Part shown: positions 1-8,778 of the stretch, piece by piece | How the letters are laid out: each line of letters opens with the position of its first letter | Position numbering within the stretch: position 1 is the stretch's first letter | DNA from: Acidovorax sp. SUPP3334 | GTDB lineage: Bacteria; Pseudomonadota; Gammaproteobacteria; Burkholderiales; Burkholderiaceae_C | DNA length: 64,000 nucleotides | Assembly: GCF_030159055.1 (NCBI RefSeq) | Contig: NZ_BQXQ01000030.1 | Coordinates: 1 to 64,000, forward strand | Direction: 5' to 3' | Translations under genes and position numbers: made by a program | The notes under the pieces: generated by a model | Seen by the model: only the letters and a program-made list of their open reading frames with translations | Told to the model about the DNA's origin: nothing | Databases searched by the model: none

Positions 1-126
1 CGCATCGACCACTTCGTCACCGCCTACAACGCCAACTGCCAACCCTTCAGGTGGACCGCCACCGCGGATTCGATGCTCGAAAAGCTGCATCGACTTTGCT
101 CACTTATCAGCGGGACAGAACACTAG
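1..126 (+). pseudogene. IS630-family transposase, C-terminal fragment cut by the window edge
   Basis: The first 41 codons read in frame from base 1 to a TAG stop and match the extreme C-terminus of IS630-family transposases, with the typical stretch HFVTAYNANCQPFRWT followed by a short tail ending SGTEH. The start and the DDE catalytic residues lie outside the window, so it is not known whether the element is intact. It differs in sequence from the IS630-type transposase near 61.3-62.4 kb, so the two are separate elements. No terminal inverted repeat could be assigned because the other end is missing. Confidence 0.75.
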
Positions 127-194
127 GCCGGGTGCCGAAGAGGGTGCCCACGCCGGGCTGTGGTACCCGTGGCAGGCGCAGAGGCTTCGAGTCG

Positions 195-250
195 AAAAGG
201 CCTTCACCGCAATATCCACTAGGGCATATTGCTATTTATTTAATAGCAAT
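195..250 (+). repeat. Dispersed two-hairpin repeat, copy 1
   Basis: One of nine copies in this window of a roughly 55-base element. It has a GGCCT(C/T)CA block, a first imperfect hairpin, then ATATTGCTATT and an A/T-rich loop closing on AATAGCA. This copy lies between the IS630 tail and the promoter of the hom leader. Similar elements are common in Comamonadaceae genomes; a function is not known to me. Confidence 0.75.
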
Positions 251-279
251 TGATTGTGGTGCGTTTGCTCCTGTACACT
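250..279 (+). promoter_or_regulatory. Candidate sigma-70 promoter for the hom leader
   Basis: TTGATT at 250-255 and TACACT at 274-279 are separated by 18 bases, a plausible -35/-10 pair about 95 bases upstream of the leader-peptide ATG. The -35 box overlaps the edge of repeat copy 1. This is a visual match only. Confidence 0.4.
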
Positions 280-374
280 CGCCTCCCATGTCTTGCCGTC
301 CATCCGTTTCCACCGCTGCTCGCGCTGCCCGTCAGGGTTGCGACGTGGTGCAGCCCGCCATCGCGCGGACCCGG

Positions 375-419
375 ATGAACGCTCGAATGATTACCACCAT
401 TACCACCGCGGCGACCTAG
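375..419 (+). CDS. thrL: Threonine/isoleucine leader peptide
   Basis: A 14-residue open frame, MNARMITTITTAAT, is too short for gene finders. Five of its 14 codons are threonine (all ACC) and two are isoleucine, with the run ITTITT in its second half. It is followed by an 8-bp perfect hairpin and a Rho-independent terminator before the homoserine dehydrogenase start. This is the arrangement of the enterobacterial thrL attenuator, where stalling at Thr/Ile codons prevents termination. The peptide is seen directly; translation and regulation are inferred. The symbol is by analogy. Confidence 0.75.
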   Translation: MNARMITTITTAAT

Positions 420-423
420 CCTT

Positions 424-501
424 GGTGCAGGGTGGCCGTCCCGGCGGCCACCTGGTGTCATTCCCCTCCCGAACGAACCCAGCCTGGCAGCTGGGTTTTT
501 T
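424..501 (+). terminator. Transcription attenuator with terminator upstream of hom
   Basis: Two structures are visible. Bases 431-438 pair perfectly with 445-452 (GGTGGCCG/CGGCCACC). Bases 476-483 pair perfectly with 490-497 (AACCCAGC/GCTGGGTT) and are followed by a T run to 501, a canonical intrinsic terminator located before the gene rather than after it. The segment 424-438 can also pair partly with the ACC-rich leader codons, giving a possible switch between structures. The stems are visible; the switching model is inference. Confidence 0.75.
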
Positions 502-539
502 GTTGGCTGTTTCGACGGCCTGTTTTGGAGAGAGCGAGC

Positions 540-1991
<1,452 letters not shown>

Positions 1992-2037
1992 TGCGGGGCC
2001 GCAGTGAACGGGCCAGCGGCGCGGGCCGGGCGCTGGT

Positions 2038-2316
2038 TCAGCGCTTTTGCTTTTGGTAGGCGTCGTGCGCCGGTTTGCCGCGGTCCGTGTCCTGCAGGCC
2101 GCGCTGTACGTCCTTGTAGGCCTGCTGCATTTCTTCGGAGGGCTCGCCGCCGGTCATTTCGACGGCCTGGTCACGCTCGTGCGGCAGGCGGGGTTCGGGC
2201 GTGTCGAGGTTTTTCGTCTCGGCATCGGGGGCCGGATGCGGTTGCGTGGTGTCGATGCGCCGCTCTTTGCGTTCGGGGACGGGTGCGGTGGGAAGGGGAT
2301 CGCGGGGCGTGGACAT
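2038..2316 (-). CDS. Small hydrophilic protein of unknown function
   Basis: A 92-residue, highly charged protein without membrane segments, rich in Pro, Glu, Asp and Arg. It begins MSTPRDPLPTAPVPERKERR and ends in a basic Lys/Gln/Arg tail. ATG at 2316 is preceded by AGGAG at good spacing, which favours this start over the longer frame that runs into the OsmC gene. It resembles the small uncharacterised proteins often annotated in Comamonadaceae. I do not recognise a domain, and the composition suggests a disordered protein. It lies tail-to-tail with hom. Confidence 0.6.
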   Translation of the reverse strand: MSTPRDPLPTAPVPERKERRIDTTQPHPAPDAETKNLDTPEPRLPHERDQAVEMTGGEPSEEMQQAYKDVQRGLQDTDRGKPAHDAYQKQKR

Positions 2317-2436
2317 GGGGGGGCTCCTGTGGATGGTTCTCGGCCGGAAACGGCGTGGGTCCATGCTAGAAAAGCCCTGCGGCAGCGTCTGTAGGCGGGT
2401 GCGCACAGCCGTCGCCGGCTGGCGCGATGCCGGGTC

Positions 2437-2493
2437 TTTCAGGCCTCCACGGCAATAAAAACGGCGGTGTATTGCTATTGAATAGATAGCATT
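2437..2493 (+). repeat. Dispersed two-hairpin repeat, copy 2
   Basis: Same family as copy 1: AGGCCTCCA, then GGCAATAAAAACGGC, then ATTGCTATTGAATAGATAGCAT. It sits downstream of the minus-strand OsmC gene and upstream of the small gene at 2038-2316. Confidence 0.75.
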
Positions 2494-2530
2494 TCGTGGC
2501 GCTTGTCTGGTGAGGCCGCTGGGTGGCCGG

Positions 2531-3013
2531 TCAGCCCGCGTCGCTGAGTTGCAGCACGGGTTCGCAATCGATGCGCGTGCGAACCGAGTTGGCCAGGAAG
2601 CACGCCGCGTGCGCGCGGTGGTGCAGCGCCTCCAGTTGCGCCGGGCTGGGGGCGTGCGCGGGATCGAACCGGGTGACGGGGCGCAGTTGCACGTGGGCGA
2701 CCACGGGACGGCCCTGGTCGTCGGGCGCCATGGTGCCGACAGCGTCGTCCTGGTAGCTGTCCACACGCCACCCGTCGCGGCAGGCCAAGTCGAGAAACCA
2801 CAGCATGTGGCAGCTCGACAGCGCCGCGACGAACGCTTCTTCCGGGTCCACCGCGGCGGCGTCGGAATACGGCAGTGGCACGACGTGGGGCGAGGACGAC
2901 GCGGCCACGGTGGCCCCGCCGTCGAACTGCCATTGGTGGGCGCGGTGGTAGCGGCGGTCCAGGAAGGCATCGCTGCCGCGCTGCCAGGTGACGGAGGCCA
3001 GGTGTTCTGCCAT
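2531..3013 (-). CDS. OsmC family protein (peroxide-detoxifying type)
   Basis: OsmC/Ohr-family enzymes reduce peroxides with a pair of reactive cysteines. The 160-residue protein carries the family's first cysteine in ALSSCHMLWFL (about residue 68) and the second in AHAACFLANSV (about residue 138), with PEEAFVAA ahead of the first. ATG 3013 is used; an upstream in-frame extension has no conserved sequence and runs into the divergent helicase promoter. It is divergent from the DinG-type helicase with only about 85 bases between starts, so they share a control region. Family assignment is firm; the preferred peroxide cannot be told from sequence. Confidence 0.85.
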   Translation of the reverse strand: MAEHLASVTWQRGSDAFLDRRYHRAHQWQFDGGATVAASSSPHVVPLPYSDAAAVDPEEAFVAALSSCHMLWFLDLACRDGWRVDSYQDDAVGTMAPDDQGRPVVAHVQLRPVTRFDPAHAPSPAQLEALHHRAHAACFLANSVRTRIDCEPVLQLSDAG

Positions 3014-3098
3014 GGAGGGTCTCGTTTCGATAGGTCGGTCGAAGGGGAAAGAACGCGGTGCCCCGCAGTTTAGGGACCGCGCCATGCCACACTACTGT

Positions 3099-5297
3099 AT
3101 GTCTCAACAGGAATGGGCCGCGCAGGCCCTGCAGTCTTTCGATGCGGTGGTCGGTGCCACCGAGGGTTTTCGCAGCCGCGCCGGCCAGCGGCGCATGGCC
3201 GAGCAGGTGGCGCACACCTTCAGCCTGGCGCAGTTGGGCAAGGTGGAAGAGGGCCCCGACGGCGAGGCGCCGCCGCCCCAGCGGGCCATCGCCGTCGTGC
3301 AGGCCGGCACGGGCGTGGGCAAATCGCTGGCCTACAGCGTGCCGGCCATCGCCATGGCGATTTCGCGCGGCACGCGGGTGCTGATCTCCACCGCCACGGT
3401 CGCGCTGCAGGAGCAGCTCGTCAACAAGGATCTGCCGGCCTTGGCCGCGCGCATGGAGCAGCCCTTCAAGTTCGCCCTGGCCAAGGGGCGCGGGCGCTAC
3501 GTGTGCAAGCTCAAGCTGGAGCGCCTTGCCGGCACGGGCGAGGCGCATTCGCCGGAAGAGGAAGACCTTTTCGCCGAAGAAGAGGCCAGCCACCGCGCCG
3601 CCCGCCCGCGCCAGGAAACCGAGGCGCGCATGAAGTTCTACGCCACCATGGCCGACGTGCTCGCCAAGGGCGCCTGGGACGGCGACCGCGACAGCCTGGA
3701 GGTTCCGCCCGAGTCCGAGGTATGGAGCCCGGTGGCGGCCGAATCCAGCTCCTGCACCGGCAAGCACTGCCCGGCCTTCAGCCAGTGCACGTATTACGAC
3801 CGGCGCAAGGCGCTGGTGGCCGCGCAGGTCATCGTGGCGAACCACGACCTGCTGCTGTCCTCGCTGGGCGCGCGGCTGCTGCCCGAGCTGGACAACTGCC
3901 TGCTGGTGGTGGACGAGGCGCACCACCTTCCCGCCACCGCGCTCGACCAGTTCGCCTGCGAGGCCGACCTGTCCCGCCTGACCTGGATCGACCGCCTGGC
4001 CAGCCGCGCGCTGCGCATCGGCGCGCTGGTCGAGGTCGAAGAGATCGCCGACATTCCCAACCATTCCGCGCGCCTGCGTGCCGCGCTGCAGGATGTCGCC
4101 CGCCTGGTGATGGACGTGTACGGCGAGCAACTGCGTGCCCCCAAGCCCGCCTGGGGCGGCCGCGCACGCCCGCAGGCGCCGGGCATGCCCACGCGCGCCC
4201 GCGTGACCGGCGGTGTGCTGCCCGAGGCGCTGGTGGAGCCGCTGGGCCAGATGGCGCACCACGCCGAGGGCTTTCTGAACGCGCTGCGCGCCATCGCCAA
4301 GGCCCTGCGCGCCGAGATCCGCGACAAGCCCGACGAGGCGCGTCGCCTGTCCACGCTCTATGCCCAGGTCGGCGCGCTCGCGCCCCGGCTGGAGGGCGTG
4401 CACGCCACCGCGCAGTTGCTGCTGCAGGACGCGCCCGAAGGCGCCGTGCCGGCCGCCAAATGGTTCACGCTGGAAGTGGAGGGCGACTTCATCGTCGTGA
4501 AGGCGCATGCCAGCCCCATCCTGCCCGGCAATACCTTGCGCAATCACCTGTGGTCGGCCGTGCGCGGGGCGGTGCTCACCTCGGCCACGCTGACGAGCTG
4601 CGGGCAGTTCGACTTCTTCCTGCGCGAAGCGGGCCTGTTCGGCGACGAGACCGTCACCACGCTGGAAGTGCCCAGCCCGTTCGACTACGCGCTGCAGGGC
4701 ACGCTGATCGCCACCGAGACCGTGGCCGACCCGCGCGAGGCGCAGGCCTTCACCGCCGAGATGGTGGACGCGCTGCTGACCGACCTGGCCATGGTCGAGT
4801 CCGGCGCGCTGGTGCTGTTCACCTCGCGTGACCAGATGCGCCAGGCGGTGGATGCCCTGCCCACCGCCATGCGCAGCAGCGTGCTGGTGCAGACGGCGCT
4901 GCCGCGCACCCAGCTGCTGGCGCGGCACCGCGAGCGGGTGGCCCATGGCGACCCGTCCATCATCTTCGGCATGCAGTCGTTCGGCGAGGGGCTGGATCTG
5001 CCCGGCGCGCTGTGCGAATCGCTCTTCATCACCAAGCTGCCGTTCGCCCCGCCGGACGATCCGGTGGGCGAGTCGCGCGCCGAATGGCTGCGCGCCGCAG
5101 GGCGCGACCCGTTCAGCGAACTGGTGGTGCCGGCCACGGCCATCCGCCTCGCCCAATGGGTGGGCCGCGCCATCCGCACCGAGGAAGACCGCGCCCATGT
5201 CTACTGCTACGACAAGCGGCTGGTGCGCACCTCGTACGGGCAGCGGCTGCTGAAGGGGCTCCCGCCGTTTGCGCTGGAGCGGCGGGCGGCCGGGTAA
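3099..5297 (+). CDS. dinG: DinG-type ATP-dependent DNA helicase with iron-sulfur cluster
   Basis: Superfamily 2 helicase of the XPD/DinG group, which unwinds DNA with 5'-3' polarity and acts at replication-transcription conflicts and R-loops. The 732-residue protein has Walker A AGTGVGKS near 70, four cysteines for a 4Fe-4S cluster (YVCKL near 134, then CTGKHC and SQC near 218-229), and Walker B VVDEAHH near 270. The C-terminal motif VI region contains QWVGRAIRTEED. Length matches E. coli DinG (about 716). Start candidates are ATG 3084 and ATG 3099; the latter gives the common MSQQEW-like beginning. It is transcribed away from OsmC. Assignment within the DinG/YoaA subgroup is by overall similarity. 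Confidence 0.9.
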   Translation: MSQQEWAAQALQSFDAVVGATEGFRSRAGQRRMAEQVAHTFSLAQLGKVEEGPDGEAPPPQRAIAVVQAGTGVGKSLAYSVPAIAMAISRGTRVLISTATVALQEQLVNKDLPALAARMEQPFKFALAKGRGRYVCKLKLERLAGTGEAHSPEEEDLFAEEEASHRAARPRQETEARMKFYATMADVLAKGAWDGDRDSLEVPPESEVWSPVAAESSSCTGKHCPAFSQCTYYDRRKALVAAQVIVANHDLLLSSLGARLLPELDNCLLVVDEAHHLPATALDQFACEADLSRLTWIDRLASRALRIGALVEVEEIADIPNHSARLRAALQDVARLVMDVYGEQLRAPKPAWGGRARPQAPGMPTRARVTGGVLPEALVEPLGQMAHHAEGFLNALRAIAKALRAEIRDKPDEARRLSTLYAQVGALAPRLEGVHATAQLLLQDAPEGAVPAAKWFTLEVEGDFIVVKAHASPILPGNTLRNHLWSAVRGAVLTSATLTSCGQFDFFLREAGLFGDETVTTLEVPSPFDYALQGTLIATETVADPREAQAFTAEMVDALLTDLAMVESGALVLFTSRDQMRQAVDALPTAMRSSVLVQTALPRTQLLARHRERVAHGDPSIIFGMQSFGEGLDLPGALCESLFITKLPFAPPDDPVGESRAEWLRAAGRDPFSELVVPATAIRLAQWVGRAIRTEEDRAHVYCYDKRLVRTSYGQRLLKGLPPFALERRAAG

Positions 5298-5448
5298 GGG
5301 ACCGCAAGGGGACCGCAAGGCGGGACTGGACTGCGGCGCGCGCAGGACGCACGGTGACGGTCGCAGCGGCGTCGGCACGACGCAGTGCTGGAAAAACCAA
5401 CGGGGCCGTTCGCGCCACGGTGCTGCTGTGCGGTGAGTGCGCTAATTA

Positions 5449-5556
5449 AATTGCACACAATTGGTTAGCGTGATAATATTCGCCGGCCTTGGGATCTGCC
5501 GTGGCGGTTTTCCAGGCGTTGGCGTGTGACATCATGCCAAATAGTTGTCACGCTAA
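5449..5556 (+). promoter_or_regulatory. Promoter and operators upstream of the esterase/ohrR pair
   Basis: The palindrome AATTGCACACAATT (5449-5462) resembles OhrR-type operators. It overlaps a plausible promoter, TTGCAC (5451-5456), 17 bases, TAATAT (5474-5479). A second inverted pair, TTAGCGTGATAA (5465-5476) and TTGTCACGCTAA (5545-5556), matches in 11 of 12 positions and flanks the 5' untranslated region. The rest of the 290-base gap after the helicase shows nothing else. Sites are visible; binding is inferred. Confidence 0.55.
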
Positions 5557-5588
5557 TCATTAGCCATCCATCCATTGAAAGATTTGCC

Positions 5589-6599
5589 ATGAACGTTGCT
5601 GCCAAACTCTTCGCCACCACTGCCCTGGCCGTGGCCGCCCACGGTGCCATTGCCGCGCAGCCCGAGCGCACGACGCAAGGGTTTTTGAACGCCCTCGCTG
5701 CGGGCGGTGGCAAGCCGCTGGAGCAGTTGAGCCCGAAGGACGCACGCGCCGTGCTGACCGGGGCCCAGTCGAGCGTCCGGGTGGACCTGCCTGCGGCCGA
5801 CGTGTCGGAAAAGCGCATCCAGGTCGATGGCGAGGAAGTCCGCTTGAAGATCGTCCGGCCGGCGGGCGCCAAGGGCGTGCTGCCTGCGTTCATGTTCTTC
5901 CATGGCGGCGGCTGGGTGCTGGGCGACTTTCCCACGCATGAGCGGCTGATCCGTGACCTGGTGGTCAGCTCGGGCGCCGTGGCGGTCTATGTGGACTACA
6001 CGCCATCGCCCGAAGCCGGCTACGGCGTGGCCATCCGCCAGGCCTACGGCGCCACCCGCTGGGTGGCCGAGAACGGCCGGCAGATCCAGGTGGACGGCAG
6101 CCGCCTGGCCGTGGCCGGCAACAGCGTGGGGGGCAACATGGCTGCAGTGGTGAGCCTGATGGCCAAGGACAAGGGCACGCCGAAGATCCGGTTCCAGGCA
6201 CTGCTGTGGCCGGTGACCGATGCGAACTTCGACACCCCCTCGTACCAGCAGTTCGAGAACGGCTACTTCCTCACGCGCAACATGATGAAGTGGTTCTGGG
6301 ACAACTACACCACCGATGCCGCCCAGCGCAAGGAAACCTACGCCTCGCCCCTGCAGGCCAGCGTGGCCCAACTGCAGGGCCTGCCGCCCGCGCTCATCCA
6401 GACCGCCGAATTCGACGTGCTGCGCGACGAAGGCGAAGCCTATGGCCGCCAACTGGACGCCGCTGGCGTGAACGTGGTCGTCACCCGCTACAACGGCATG
6501 ATCCATGACTTCGGCCTGCTGAACGTGCTGGCCCAGGTTCCCGCGACCCGCGCCGCGCTCGGCCAGGCCGGCGCCGAGCTGCAAAAGCATCTGCGCTGA
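5589..6599 (+). CDS. Secreted alpha/beta-hydrolase (HSL-type esterase)
   Basis: A 336-residue hydrolase with a cleavable signal peptide (MNVAAKLFATTALAVAAHG, cleavage near AIAA-QP), so probably periplasmic. It shows the oxyanion motif HGGGW near 102, the nucleophile elbow GNSVGGN near 178, and the acid/histidine region with MIHDFG near 305, as in hormone-sensitive-lipase-like carboxylesterases. Substrate cannot be read from sequence. It is followed after 108 bases by an OhrR-type regulator in the same direction, and the palindrome AATTGCACACAATT lies over its promoter, so induction by organic hydroperoxides is plausible. Start is ATG 5589, at the beginning of the signal peptide. Confidence 0.85.
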   Translation: MNVAAKLFATTALAVAAHGAIAAQPERTTQGFLNALAAGGGKPLEQLSPKDARAVLTGAQSSVRVDLPAADVSEKRIQVDGEEVRLKIVRPAGAKGVLPAFMFFHGGGWVLGDFPTHERLIRDLVVSSGAVAVYVDYTPSPEAGYGVAIRQAYGATRWVAENGRQIQVDGSRLAVAGNSVGGNMAAVVSLMAKDKGTPKIRFQALLWPVTDANFDTPSYQQFENGYFLTRNMMKWFWDNYTTDAAQRKETYASPLQASVAQLQGLPPALIQTAEFDVLRDEGEAYGRQLDAAGVNVVVTRYNGMIHDFGLLNVLAQVPATRAALGQAGAELQKHLR

Positions 6600-6707
6600 T
6601 GTTGGGGGCGGCGCGTGCATCCACGGATGGCACGTGCCGCGCCTGCTGCACGGCGTTTTTGGCGCTCAGCGCCCGCTGGTTAAGATGCCGGCTCTTAAGG
6701 AGAGCCG

Positions 6708-7145
6708 ATGAGCAAGGTCGACGACGCGCTGTTACTGGACCGGCAGTTGTGCTTCAGCATCTATTCCACCTCGCTGGCCATGATGCAGGCCTACAAGCCG
6801 CTCCTCAAAAGCCTGGACCTCACCTACCCGCAGTACCTCGTCATGCTCGCCCTGTGGGAGCGCGACGGCATCACGCTCAAGTCGCTGGCGGAGCAACTGC
6901 ACCTGGACCCGGGCTCGCTCACGCCCATCGTGAAGCGGCTCGAGTCCGACGGGTTGCTGCAGCGCCTGCGCGACCCGAAGGACGAACGCAGCCTGGCACT
7001 GGTGCTCACGCCGGCAGGCCGTGACCTGCGTGCCAGAGCGACGCAGGTCAACGCAACGTTCGCCGGCCTGTGCGGTTTGTCCGAAGGGGCTTTGGCCGAC
7101 CTGCGGCAAGGGCTCGTCGAATTGCGCACGCGGCTCGAAGGCTGA
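6708..7145 (+). CDS. ohrR: OhrR-type MarR family redox-sensing repressor
   Basis: A 145-residue winged-helix regulator closely matching OhrR: LDRQLCFSIYSTSLAM at the N-terminus, then YPQYLVMLALWE. OhrR repressors sense organic peroxides through the conserved N-terminal cysteine, here Cys15. A second cysteine near 122 suggests the two-cysteine type seen in Xanthomonas. RBS AAGGAG precedes ATG 6708. OhrR normally controls an adjacent ohr peroxidase gene. None is adjacent here; the esterase upstream, with an OhrR-like operator, seems to be the partner. The OsmC gene at 2.5 kb is not close enough to call an operon. Confidence 0.82.
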   Translation: MSKVDDALLLDRQLCFSIYSTSLAMMQAYKPLLKSLDLTYPQYLVMLALWERDGITLKSLAEQLHLDPGSLTPIVKRLESDGLLQRLRDPKDERSLALVLTPAGRDLRARATQVNATFAGLCGLSEGALADLRQGLVELRTRLEG

Positions 7146-7290
7146 GCGGCATCGACCGCCGCTTCGCCGCGCCGGGGCGCTGCGGCTGTCGGACATCCCC
7201 CACAGGGGGCCGCGTCACGAGCCGACCGCAGGCCCGCCACGGGCGGCCTACATTGAATTCTCTATCCCACGCCACACGCCGGAGACTTCA

Positions 7291-7800
7291 ATGAGCAACG
7301 ACGACACCACTTCCCCCCATGCCACCTTGTGGCGGCTGATCAAGGACATCCGTTTCGGCATGCTGACCCACCGTGCCGCCACGGGCATGCTGCACGCCCA
7401 TCCCCTGACCACCCAGAACAAGGACATCGACGAGCAATCGCAGCTGTTTTTCTTCATCCCGCGCAATGGCGAACTGTACGAGCGCCTGCGCTCCGACAGC
7501 CAGGTCAACGTGACCTATTCCAATCCCGAGAAAGACAGCTACGTCTCGCTGTCGGGCACCGCCGGCTTCATCGAAGACATGGTGAAAAAAGAAGCCTTGT
7601 GGTCGCCCATGGCGAAGGCCTGGTTCCCCGGTGGCGTGAACGATCCGAACCTCGTGCTGCTGGCCATCCACATCGACCACGCCGAATACTGGGACGTCAA
7701 GGAAAGCAAGATGACCCAGCTGTTCAAGATGGCCAAGGCTGCCGTGACCGGCAACCCGCCCAAGGACATGGGCGAACACAAGGAACTGTCGCTCACCTGA
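7291..7800 (+). CDS. Pyridoxamine 5'-phosphate oxidase-like flavin-binding stress protein
   Basis: A 169-residue protein of the general stress protein 26 group (PNPOx-like split barrel). Such proteins bind FMN or similar cofactors and are made under general stress, usually without proven enzymatic activity. Visible landmarks are the opening helix WRLIKDIRFGMLTH, then FFFIPRNGELYERL, VNVTYSNPEKDSYVSLSG and the AWFPGG turn before the last strands. Start ATG 7291 follows GGAGA. The next gene begins 54 bases downstream on the same strand. Confidence 0.8.
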   Translation: MSNDDTTSPHATLWRLIKDIRFGMLTHRAATGMLHAHPLTTQNKDIDEQSQLFFFIPRNGELYERLRSDSQVNVTYSNPEKDSYVSLSGTAGFIEDMVKKEALWSPMAKAWFPGGVNDPNLVLLAIHIDHAEYWDVKESKMTQLFKMAKAAVTGNPPKDMGEHKELSLT

Positions 7801-7854
7801 GGTGCCCGTACCGTGCCGATCCGATTGATTCCCTCACTCGCAAGGAGAAACAAC

Positions 7855-8058
7855 ATGGCCAACGACAAGCAAGAGCCCGGCAAGGGCCAGGTGGAAAACG
7901 ACCACGACCGCCAGGGCGATCAAGAGCCCACGCAGAAGAACGAAGCCCAGCGCACGCCACAAAGCCGGCATGACCGCGACGCCCACATCGGCAGCGGCAA
8001 CCAGGTGCAGTCGCGCCAGGGCTCGGCGGGCAGCGGCGGTGGGCGGGGCGCTGGCTGA
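7855..8058 (+). CDS. Small hydrophilic, probably disordered protein
   Basis: A 67-residue protein beginning MANDKQEPGKGQ, almost wholly polar (Asp, Gln, Glu, Arg, Gly) and with no hydrophobic core. A strong AAGGAG lies 8 bases before ATG 7855 and a terminator follows the stop, so it is likely real. The composition resembles small hydrophilin-like stress proteins, which fits its position after the stress-protein gene, but no family is recognised. Confidence 0.6.
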   Translation: MANDKQEPGKGQVENDHDRQGDQEPTQKNEAQRTPQSRHDRDAHIGSGNQVQSRQGSAGSGGGRGAG

Positions 8059-8092
8059 TACGCGCAGCGGCCTCGGCGCCGCTTGAAAGACG

Positions 8093-8117
8093 AGGGGCCT
8101 TCGGGCCCTTTATTTTT
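8093..8117 (+). terminator. Rho-independent terminator
   Basis: AGGGGCC (8093-8099) pairs with GGCCCTT (8104-8110) around a TTCG loop, with one G-T pair, and is followed by TATTTTT. It ends the transcript of the small gene at 7855-8058. Confidence 0.75.
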
Positions 8118-8146
8118 CGGCCGAGCCCTTGAAAGACTCCATATGC

Positions 8147-8182
8147 CATCCATTTAACATCCATATGGATGGTAAATGGATG
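8147..8182 (+). promoter_or_regulatory. 36-bp palindromic operator with four half-sites
   Basis: The element is symmetric about 8164/8165, with only one mismatched pair. Its centre is the perfect palindrome CATCCATATGGATG. It contains ATCCAT at 8148 and 8159 and ATGGAT at 8165 and 8176, so each pair is spaced 11 bases. It ends 4 bases before the ATG of the ribbon-helix-helix gene, which argues for autoregulation. Confidence 0.75.
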
Positions 8183-8186
8183 TTTT

Positions 8187-8606
8187 ATGAATAGCACATT
8201 GATTGAAAAAAGCTTGAAGGTGCCCGATTCCGAAAAAGTGACCATCAACCTGGGATTCGTGGACCTGGGCCACATCGACCTGCTGGTGTCCGAGGGTTTC
8301 TATTCCAACCGCACCGATTTCATCCGCACGGCCATTCGCAACCAGCTCACGGCCCAGTCCGAAGCGGTACGACAGGTCGTGGCGCGCAAGACCCTGGTGC
8401 TGGGGCTGCAGCGACTCAGCCGCGCAGACCTGCAAGCCACGCAGGCCGCAGGGCAGACGCTGGACATCAAGGTGCTCGGCCTTTGCACCATTGACGACGA
8501 CGTGCCCGCCGCGCTGGCCCAGGCCACGATCGCGTCGGTGCAGGTGCTCGGGGCATTTCATGCCAATGCCGCGGTCAAGGCGGCGCTGGCGGGGCGCATC
8601 GGCTGA
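8187..8606 (+). CDS. Ribbon-helix-helix (CopG-type) transcriptional regulator
   Basis: A 139-residue protein. The N-terminal part has the ribbon-helix-helix pattern: a beta-strand KVTINLGFVDLGHIDLLV, then GFYSNRTDFIRTAIRNQL, which holds the two helices. The remaining ~80 residues form a ligand- or partner-binding region of unknown role. ATG 8187 has no good Shine-Dalgarno because the palindromic operator occupies that space; an in-frame ATG at 8169 inside the operator is the alternative. Proteins of this kind bind tandem or palindromic hexamers as dimers of dimers, which matches the four half-sites just upstream. It precedes the PHB-depolymerase-family gene and may control it. Confidence 0.75.
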   Translation: MNSTLIEKSLKVPDSEKVTINLGFVDLGHIDLLVSEGFYSNRTDFIRTAIRNQLTAQSEAVRQVVARKTLVLGLQRLSRADLQATQAAGQTLDIKVLGLCTIDDDVPAALAQATIASVQVLGAFHANAAVKAALAGRIG

Positions 8607-8778
8607 AGCCTTCCAAAAAACGGCCAAGGGCGATCGATCCAGCACCGGCTTCTTCGCGGTGCGTTCCAAGTCAAGTCGGAGACAAACCCAAGTACTGGGC
8701 ACATGGCGCTTTGAGGGCGTGCAATGTGCCCCCACCCATGCAGGGCGGAGCGCCCGCCCACTGCCCAAGGAACTCTCC

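Noticed and set aside
2475-5378. 967-codon antisense frame across the DinG-type helicase
   Set aside because: Same effect: no start signals or domains, and the sense gene is certain.
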